From NCBI RefSeq assembly GCF_003286085.1, contig NW_020825288.1, forward strand, positions 6,076,001 to 6,140,000: DNA of 64,000 bases, written 5' to 3'. Within the stretch, counting starts at the first letter, position 1. Each line of letters begins with the position of its first letter. Positions 56,663 through 64,000 of this stretch are shown here, piece after piece. The notes beneath the pieces were generated by a model, which did no database searches, was not told where the DNA came from, and saw only the letters and a list, made by a program, of their open reading frames with translations. The DNA comes from Drosophila persimilis (lineage: Eukaryota; Arthropoda; Insecta; Diptera; Drosophilidae). The translations under genes and the position numbers were made by a program.

Positions 56663-57088
56663 TCAGTAAAGTGGTTTAATACCATCTAAGCCATGTGGGT
56701 CATATAGCCGGCGTTTAGCATGGTTGGAAGGAATTCCCGTTATTTTCGTGTGGGTGGAGATGAAAGATTTGACGAGGGACTGCGGTTTCTCTTGGACTAT
56801 ACCTTGGGAAAAACTAATGGCAGTAGTTTTAGCTCCCCATTTTTTCGTACGAACCAAAAAATTATAAATAAATAACAAATTGGAAGAATAATAAGAAGTC
56901 TTTCCAACTTTGGACCCCCCAAGAAAACCGACGTGTTTCAGGAACGTTATAACCAAGATCAGGGTATATTTAAATCTATGATTCAAATCAGTAATCAAAC
57001 TAAGAATAACTGGGCCGATTTGGATTAAGGGGAAGAATTTGCAAAGGATTTTACGAAAGAAAACTTTGTGATTTTTGTAAATTGTCAT
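56663..57088 (-). CDS. Small basic protein, 141 residues, family unknown
   Basis: Intronless frame from ATG at 57088 (A at -3) to stop at 56663. The N-terminus (MTIYKNHKVFFRKILCKFF) is basic and amphipathic like a mitochondrial targeting sequence. A hydrophobic stretch follows (YTLILVITFLKHVGFLGG), then a Lys-rich region and a C-terminus with HAKRRLYDPHGLDG. Minus-strand AATAAA signals lie just past the stop (56642-56637 and 56623-56618), overlapping the poly(A) region of the convergent polyQ gene, which favours a real transcript. It starts within 150 bp of the Hairless motif-1 element, so the two probably share a divergent promoter. No family recognised. Confidence 0.55.
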   Translation of the reverse strand: MTIYKNHKVFFRKILCKFFPLIQIGPVILSLITDLNHRFKYTLILVITFLKHVGFLGGSKVGKTSYYSSNLLFIYNFLVRTKKWGAKTTAISFSQGIVQEKPQSLVKSFISTHTKITGIPSNHAKRRLYDPHGLDGIKPLY

Positions 57089-57179
57089 AGTGGCGCCATA
57101 GCAAAAGGAGGCAGGATTTTCTTGAATAAACAAAGTTTAATTTTAATATTTTTAAATAATACAATGACCATTTTGGTAT

Positions 57180-57250
57180 TTTGTTGTAAGTTTTAGTGCC
57201 ATTTTGGCATTTGGTATTTTCGCGTTCTCAGTTCACGGTCACACTGTCCG
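57180..57250. promoter_or_regulatory. Divergent promoter with motif 1 (CGGTCACACTG) upstream of Hairless
   Basis: CGGTCACACTG at 57236-57246 is a full match to fly motif 1 (YGGTCACACTR, bound by M1BP). Two TTTGGTATTTT elements resembling motif 6 lie just left. Motif 1 with motif 6 marks broad promoters without TATA. The small minus-strand gene starts at 57088 and Hairless transcription is expected just to the right. Confidence 0.7.
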
Positions 57251-57938
57251 CACACTGAGCTGCGTTTTTCGTTGATAATTTTAAATTTATTTATTTAATT
57301 TATTGGTTTAAATCAGTGATCAATAATTTGTTTGCTGGCCAGCTTGGTCGCAGCACGTGGCCTCAGCCTATTACGCGCATTATCGGATATCGATATCTGC
57401 TGATGGTAATTGGAGAACGTTTTTTCCTATTTTATCTCCTCCTTTTCCCACTTCGTTTTGTGCTCTGCTCTTGCTGTGCTCTCTTTGTGCTCTTCCGCCA
57501 GCAGCAGCCAGCCCCAATGCCTATGCCAATAGTAAACTCTGTGCGTGAAAACATATAAAGACAAAGTAAATGCAACGATAAGCGGCGGCCGAAAATGCTA
57601 TAGGCCATGTGTGCAATAAAGTAAATTGTTTCAGCTTCCAAAACACGAAAATGTTACCCAGACCAGACGCTCCCATTGCCGTGCCGAGCTGGCATATTTT
57701 GATACGCGACGCCGTCGACGTTGAGTTATGTCCCGGCTGCGGACTGTGCGCGAGGAATTTACAACAAAAACAAAATGAAAATTGTATTTAAATTGTATGA
57801 AACCAATTAGAAAATCGAGCTGGAGTAAATTTTTAACCAACGAAAATCATTTTGCCAACACATGAAAATGTTTTTCTTTGAAGGCCAACTCTAAATGACG
57901 TCACAATTGTAACAGAGTGCAACAGACGACAGACAACA
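57247..57938 (+). other. 5'UTR region of Hairless
   Basis: About 690 bp with ATCGATATC near 57389 and several upstream ATGs in short frames. A possible 5'UTR intron cannot be placed. Long uATG-rich leaders fit the reported cap-independent features of Hairless translation. Confidence 0.5.
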
Positions 57939-60900
57939 ATGACCGATGAGCATAAAAGTACCATTAACAGTAACAGCAGCAACAATTCCAACAACAATAG
58001 CAACGACAGCAGCAGCAACAACAACAACAGCAACAGCAACAACGAACGCATAATTGCAGAGGCGGCAGCACAGTTTCTACTCAAAAATGGTTTGAACGGC
58101 AGCTTTCCACTGCCCCCGCCCCTGCCCGCGAACCTGAGCACGAGCACGAGCACTAGCACGACAGCAGGCAGGACGCCGACGCCCTCCTCATCATTGTCAT
58201 CATCATCATCAGCTCCAGCCTCGTCAAATGGCTTTTTGCCGCATGTCAGCACGCCCACAACAAAGACAACTAGAAGCAGTAACAGTCCAACAAGCAGCAG
58301 CAGCTCCTCAGCGATGGCGGCATCTGCTACGGTGGCAGCGACTAGCGCCCTCGTCGGCTCTGCTCCGAAGCCTGTCGATGTAATGGGTGGTGTGCTGGAC
58401 TACAGTTCCTTAAGCAGTGTGCCGAGTGCCGCCACCGCCGCCGCATCCATGGCGCCCACAGGATCGTTGAAGAGCGGGAAGGGTGGCAGCAGCATGAGCA
58501 GCAGCTTTGATATGGGCAGGCATCCGATATCGACGCACAGCAACAACAGCACGGCCGGCTACGGCGGTCGTTTGCAGTTCTTTAAAGGCAAGTTTAAAAC
58601 ATAAACTTAAACCCATTTCCGTCAAGATAAAACAACAAACAACATCCATCTTCTGCGCAACAGATGGCAAATTCATATTGGAACTGGCACGTTCGAAGGA
58701 CGGCGATAAGAGCGGATGGGTCTCTGTAACGCGCAAAACTTTTCGCCCCCCATCTGCGGCCACCTCGGCCACCGTGACCCCAACGTCTGCAGTGACGACA
58801 ACGTATCCAAAGAACGAGAATTCCACATCTCTGAGCTGTAAGTGTTTGGCCTCCCCGTTTGGAATTTGACTTACAACTAAATATACCATGATGCGAGTGC
58901 ATTTCTGAGCAAAATATTATTCGGTTTCTTGCAGTTTCGGATGACAATAGCTCGATACAATCATCGCCGTGGCAACGGGACCAGCCCTGGAAACAGTCCA
59001 GACCACGACGCGGCATATCCAAAGAACTGTCGCTCTATTACCATCGTCCCAGGCACAGTGTCCTTAGCAAGGCTGCCCTCCAGACAGCATTACGCAAGAG
59101 ACGACGACCCCACGAGCCGATTGCCAATAGCGAAGATCTGCAGCCGATCTTCGAGTTGGTCAAGGCTGAAAATGGCGATGAGACACTAAAGGCCGAAGGC
59201 GGAGAAGCTGCAGAAGGCGACACTGCCACTGACACTGGCACTGGCGCTGCAGCAGAAGCTTCTGCAGAAACTGCAAATGAGATTAAACCAGAAACGATCA
59301 AAGTAGAAACGGAAGCAATGCCAGAAACGGAGTCGAACAAGGCCGAAATCAATGATAGCCGCGAGTCAAAAGAGGAAGCTTCTGTGCCGAATGCAGAGAC
59401 GAAAGTAAATGCCGAGCCCACGATTGAGGCGACAGCACCGGCGACTGCGGAAAAGATGAACACGAGTGAGGACGAAGAGGCCATGTCGGTGACAGTTAAT
59501 GAACCTCCCATACCGCCTTCGATCAGTACGAACGGCAGCACTGGCAGCGATCTGAATGGCGATCACAAGACGCCACGGGCAGACAACAGAAGACTTAAAA
59601 AGCCGAAACCCAGAGCCAAGCTCAACAGCATCATTCAGAAACTTATCGATGGGGTGCCAGCACGTCTAGAGCAATTGTCCAAGACACCAGCGTCGACAGC
59701 GGCGGCAGTCACGGCAGCAGAGCGCAGCGGTGGCGGAGCCATCGGAAATCTAAGTCACTCTCTGACGCACAAGGTGAGTTGCCCCCTATAATTGGACCAG
59801 AAAGAGCATTCCATTAACTGACAACTAACAATATCTTTTAGGTTTCGCCGCCAACGTCGGCCGCGGCAGTCAGCCGTCTAGTCGAGTACCATCATCAGCA
59901 TGTCTCGCCCAGAAAGCGCATCCTGCGCGAGTTTGAGAAGGTGTCGCTGGAGGACAATGGTTGCGTGAACAATGGCAGCGGCAGCGGAGGCAGTAGCAGT
60001 GGAGGGGTCGGTGGCAAACGGAGTCGTGCCAAGGCTTCGGCACCGCCCAGCAAGTCAGCGCCCATGAATCTGGCACCGCCTCAAGGAAAGCCTAGCACTA
60101 GCACTAGCACACCCACTACATCGCCAGCACCGGCTGCGGCCTCGCAGCAGCCCACACGCCTGAACAGCTCCTACAGCATACACTCGCTCTTGGGCGGAAG
60201 CAGTGGCAGCTCCTCGTCGTCCTCCTCTTCATCTTCCAAGAAGACCATCGACCATCCGGCGGCCATCATCAGCAATGTGCATCACCAGCATTCGTTGTAC
60301 GCCAATTCCGGAAACTATCCACGATCCCTCCTCAGCTCCCCCAAGTCGCCCGAAGTGAGCGGCAGCAATGGCGGTGGTGTCGGCGGTGGAAAGTCGCCCT
60401 CACATGCGGCCAGCAAGAAACGCTCTCCCCCGTACACGACTGGGTCGCCGCTGCCCGTGGACTATGGGCATTCCTTCTATAGAGATCATTATTCTGGAAC
60501 AGGGGGTCGATCATCGACGTCGACTGGCACAGCCGTTTCGCCACACATTTCACACGGAGGAGTGGCGTCGCAAGATCTTTCACCGCCCCGTTCCACAACA
60601 GCTTCCCCCGCCACCACACCTCGCACCGTTCCCAAGAAGACTGCCTCGATACGCCGCGAGTTTGCCTCGCCAACGGCCAGCAGCAGCAGCTGTCCGTCGC
60701 CCGGTGACCGAAGTACATCGCCACCAGATCGGCGCCACCAGATGCATCTGCAGCGTAGTTCACCAGCCTCCGGCTCGCCCTTGCACTACTATATGTATCC
60801 ACCGCCGCAGGTGAACGGCAATGGATCATCGGGCAGCCCGACGGTGCCTGTGTCATCGGGCAGCAGCGCAGCCGCTGCGGCGGCGGCTGCAGCAGCGGCT

Positions 60901-61529
60901 GCTGCCGCCTACATTCCCTCGGTGGTGTCGCCATCGCTTTACCATCCCTACATATCCACACTGGCGGCCCTGCGGCACAACCCGTTGTGGGTGCACCATT
61001 ACCAGGCGGGAGCCTCGCCGCTAATGCCGCCGCATCCACAGGCCAGCAGCAGTTCGGCTGCAGCCGCGAGACTGTCACCTCCCTCGCCGTATCATCCGTT
61101 TGCCTATAATGGCGTCGGGGCAGCCGCTGTAGCGGCTGCTGCAGCTGCCGCCGCATTTGGACAGCCCGCCCCCAGTCCGCATACGCATCCGCATCCGCAT
61201 ACGCACCTGACACATCCCGCGGCACTAACACACCACACGCCTGCACACCTGGCCACGCCAAAACTGACTGATAGTAGTACCGATCTAATGTCTGCAGCGT
61301 CCAGTCATCGCACAGCCTCCACTTCGCCGACCAGCTCCAATGCATCCGTCTCCTCGGCGGCTGCCTCCGGCGCCGGCCCCTCCTCCTCCGCATTGTTTCA
61401 TAATAGTAGCCTAAGGAATGAACAAAGTTCAGGTGAGTCTCCCCATCTAAGACTGACACTTGGACTGAGTCTGAGCTAATATTGTTTTGTATTCCTTCAG
61501 ACTTACCACTGAATCTGTCGAAGCACTGA
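57939..61529 (+). CDS. H: Hairless, Su(H)-binding corepressor adaptor of Notch signalling
   Basis: Five exons: 57939-58587, 58664-58837, 58935-59773, 59842-61432 and 61501-61529, giving 1093 residues (about 1076 in D. melanogaster). Hairless binds Su(H) and recruits Groucho and CtBP so that Notch targets are silenced without signal. The Su(H)-contact segment is intact: RLQFF then KFILELARSKDG and GW, with Leu212, Phe214, Leu222, Leu224 and Trp235 in the spacing of the known contact residues. The Groucho motif YSIHSLLGG is at about 665, and the CtBP motif PLNLSKH is the extreme C-terminus, encoded by the last 29-nt exon. Other features are Asn/Ser-rich N-terminus, an acidic Ala-Glu region and Ala/His runs. 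Intron 1 has a GC donor (AAAG|GCAAGT). Confidence 0.96.
58588..58663 (+). other. GC-AG intron in Hairless
   Basis: 76-nt intron with donor GCAAGT and acceptor CAACAG. Only this junction gives the Asp-Gly-Lys-Phe continuation of the Su(H)-binding motif. No GT donor nearby keeps frame. Confidence 0.88.
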
Positions 61530-63680
61530 GACACACACACACACACACACAACCGCAACCACACACACACACACACGCCCCAGCTGCCCCAGTTGATGGG
61601 CGCAACCATCGAGTTAAGTACATTACCGCACTAGTAGCGCTTAAGATGACATTCAACTACACATACAATTATTTGATAAGCTCGCTGCTAATTTAGTTGT
61701 AACCGAATTGTTTTAGCCTAAGCCTAAATCTAGTTAGGTTCTCGATTAAGGCAGGAAATTCAAACGAAACGAAAGGAGAGCAGAACAGAAGAGTGGAATA
61801 GCGGAGAAGAAACGAAGAGATACAAGGAAATCAAAACAGACTCCAACAATGTTTCAACAAAAACTATTTATACAATCAGTTGAGAAATGGAACCCCTTCG
61901 ATACACATATTTAATATGCAAAGGAATTTTATTCTCTGCCAACTTATAAGTAAAAACCATACAATTAACACATTTTTCTATAGGATGTATAAATTGCACG
62001 TCTTAAAGAATCTCAAACAAAAAGAGTTACGTTTTTTCATCAAAACATTTCCTTGAAACAGACTGAACCTGAATTTTTTTAGAAAAAAAAAGAAGAAAAA
62101 CGATACAAAAATATAAAGTTATGGATTGCAGCATCCAACATTTAAAGTGTATTTTACAAAACCTAAAAGAACAGATTTTTATAAAAAGCGTGTGCCTTTA
62201 AAAAAGAAATATAAAGAGAACTAGGGATTATATAAAAACACGAAGAGCTAAACCACAGGACATCTGGGAACAGATGCTTTACAGGTGAATTGAATCCATT
62301 TTAGATATGATATCCCCCAAAGCGAGGTCCAAAGGGCAGAAGTTGACGAAGTGTTGTACAAAATAGACCGCATACGATTGTAGCTTGATGTTTGTAAACC
62401 CCACACGGGAATAACTTTTTGGATTGATTTTGGCTTTACTCCAGGATCAAGCCAAAGATTTTAATATTCCCAGAAACATTATTTTTGAAAAGGTTATACG
62501 AGTGGATCGACCTGTAGTTGGTGGTGAAACCCATATTATCTTTCGATCACAACCCGTTCTTTAATGTCCTTTAATGTACTTTATTTATGAGGCTTAAGCC
62601 TTAAACCTCATAATAATGATTCACATTACTATTTCCAACAGATTTGTATAGCTCTACTTAGTACAGCTCCTTGTCAATGGCAGCCCAATCAAAAGCAAAT
62701 GAAAATGTACAAAAATTCACATATACAACAAAGGAAAGAAAATATTTACAAAAACTAAAAACTGAAAAATTAAAAATGTATCCTAAAAAGTAAAAAATTC
62801 AAGCCGAAATTCGTACAACTGAAACTGATACAAATAAACAACAAAAAGTACTATATTCCTAAACGCAAAAAAGACAAAAACGAACCGCGGTTTCTCATAT
62901 TTTCTAAATTATTTATATAAATCAAATGACTATTTATATGTATGTACTGTACGTGTTTATGTGTAGGGAAATAATTTTAATTGTATATACAGTATTTTTA
63001 CACAACAACAACAAAAATTTAAATCAAGAAAACAACCCATATATTTAATACACCTATTTTTATAAAGGATTTTAACAAAATGCTGTATATTTGATATATT
63101 GTATGTATATGTATACACAGAAAACGATTCCATTAGAGGTCAAGGCGAAAAAAAGTATCAAAATGTTGCACAATTTGCTGTTAACCTTTTACTAAACGAA
63201 AAACGAAAGCAAAAACAAAAACAAAACAAAACAAAAATATTAATTTCCATGAAAATTCCATACGGTTTCTACTACCTACTGATTAGCTAATAGCTAGGCG
63301 CCTAGGGACTATTACTATACTTTTACCTTTTTTTTGCATCGGTACTGTGTACGACGTTTTGTTTTATTTTATTGAATCCGTAGTGTAGTCGTAGACTTAA
63401 CCATCAGTTTGATTAGAGCGCTGGCCGGCATTGATGGTCATCCACCAGTGAGCGGAGCGGCATAGCCCGACAGATCATAATGGGGAAAACAGCAAGCAAA
63501 AGGGTTTTAGATATACATATGTATTTAATATTACTGCATCCTCTTGATGCTGGAATGTGTGTAAAGTAAAACGGAAACAAAACTAGTTTTAAACAAATAT
63601 ATTTTATATAGGCATACATATACATATACTATATGTATGTATACATGCAACTGAAACTGAATACTTGATGTCAAATAAAA
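61530..63680 (+). other. 3'UTR of Hairless
   Basis: Starts with two (CA)n runs (61532-61550 and 61561-61576). Mostly A-rich with poly-A tracts near 62080, 62850 and 63210. AATAAA at 62833-62838 and at 63674-63679, suggesting alternative ends. No open frames with coding character. Confidence 0.6.
63674..63679 (+). terminator. Distal poly(A) signal of Hairless
   Basis: AATAAA followed within 45 bp by a T-rich stretch. A proximal AATAAA lies at 62833. Which is used cannot be judged. Confidence 0.45.
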
Positions 63681-64000
63681 ACCTATACTAAATGTGTGAC
63701 AAGTAATTTATTCCAGTTTTCCCCTCAGTTTTATTCCGCAGAAGAAGCGGTCTCCTGAGATATCATCTTATGAAATTAAACTACTGTAGATGCTGTGAAA
63801 CATTGGAACCAACCAACCATTGGAAACCCCTCCAGTGATTTGGCAAATAAGAGCCTCCTGTATGGCCTTTATAATCCTACTGGCCGGTGCGAAAGATCAA
63901 TATATGGGCGAAGTGCAATAAGGTCTTGTAATAATCATCAAATGGCATTGATAATGGATGCTACCGGATGCTAGAATGGGCCTCCTGGCATCGACAACAG
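63681..64000. other. Flank beyond Hairless
   Basis: 320 bp without a coding frame, motif or repeat that I can support. Confidence 0.4.

Noticed and set aside
60332-61609. 425-residue frame antisense to Hairless exon 4
   Set aside because: Shadow of GC-rich, repeat-rich Hairless coding sequence; Arg/Pro-rich with no domain.

Overview
The window is nuclear DNA from a fruit fly of the genus Drosophila. The evidence is a recognisable Hairless gene, a fly Nup88 (mbo) gene, a Gnmt gene, short 50-75 nt introns, fly core-promoter motifs, CAG-rich exons and a gypsy-type endogenous retrovirus. Hairless and mbo differ in detail from what I recall of D. melanogaster, so another species is likely; I cannot name it from sequence alone.

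Layout, left to right. 1-735: two and a half copies of a 293-bp tandem repeat that runs into the start codon of mbo (725-2830, +). A 48-residue membrane smORF follows (3218-3364, +). Gnmt (3512-4827, -) is convergent with it. A 1060-residue PTB-domain adaptor-like gene occupies 5756-10497 (-). About 8.8 kb without convincing coding follows (10.5-19.3 kb). Next is an aminopeptidase P homologue with signal peptide and GPI-type tail (19293-22875, -) that lacks several catalytic residues. After 4.4 kb of non-coding DNA with a GAGA-rich tract comes an acidic single-pass membrane protein gene (27253-31738, -).

A complete 7857-bp errantivirus (32109-39965, -) sits 371 bp upstream of that gene's start codon. 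Its 532-bp LTRs look identical, it has a TACA target duplication, a tRNA-Lys primer site, a T TTT TTA gag-pol frameshift site, an unusual 21-residue repeat inside pol, and an env whose frame is interrupted at A-runs. About 5.3 kb of non-coding DNA follows.

A cluster of four acid lipases lies at 45.2-52.0 kb. One is on +; three are on -, and two of those are a near-identical tandem duplication. Then comes a polyQ protein with conserved ends (53406-55494, +), whose promoter carries the same GGTATATTT array as mbo. A small minus-strand gene (56663-57088) shares a divergent promoter region with Hairless (57939-61529, +), the adaptor that turns Su(H) into a repressor of Notch targets through Groucho and CtBP motifs, both visible here. 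Its long 3'UTR extends toward 63.7 kb.

The genes are ordinary unlinked eukaryotic genes and form no operon or single pathway. The lipases are the only functional cluster. I found no CRISPR, convincing tRNA or rRNA genes. All gene models come from reading splice sites and frames by eye.
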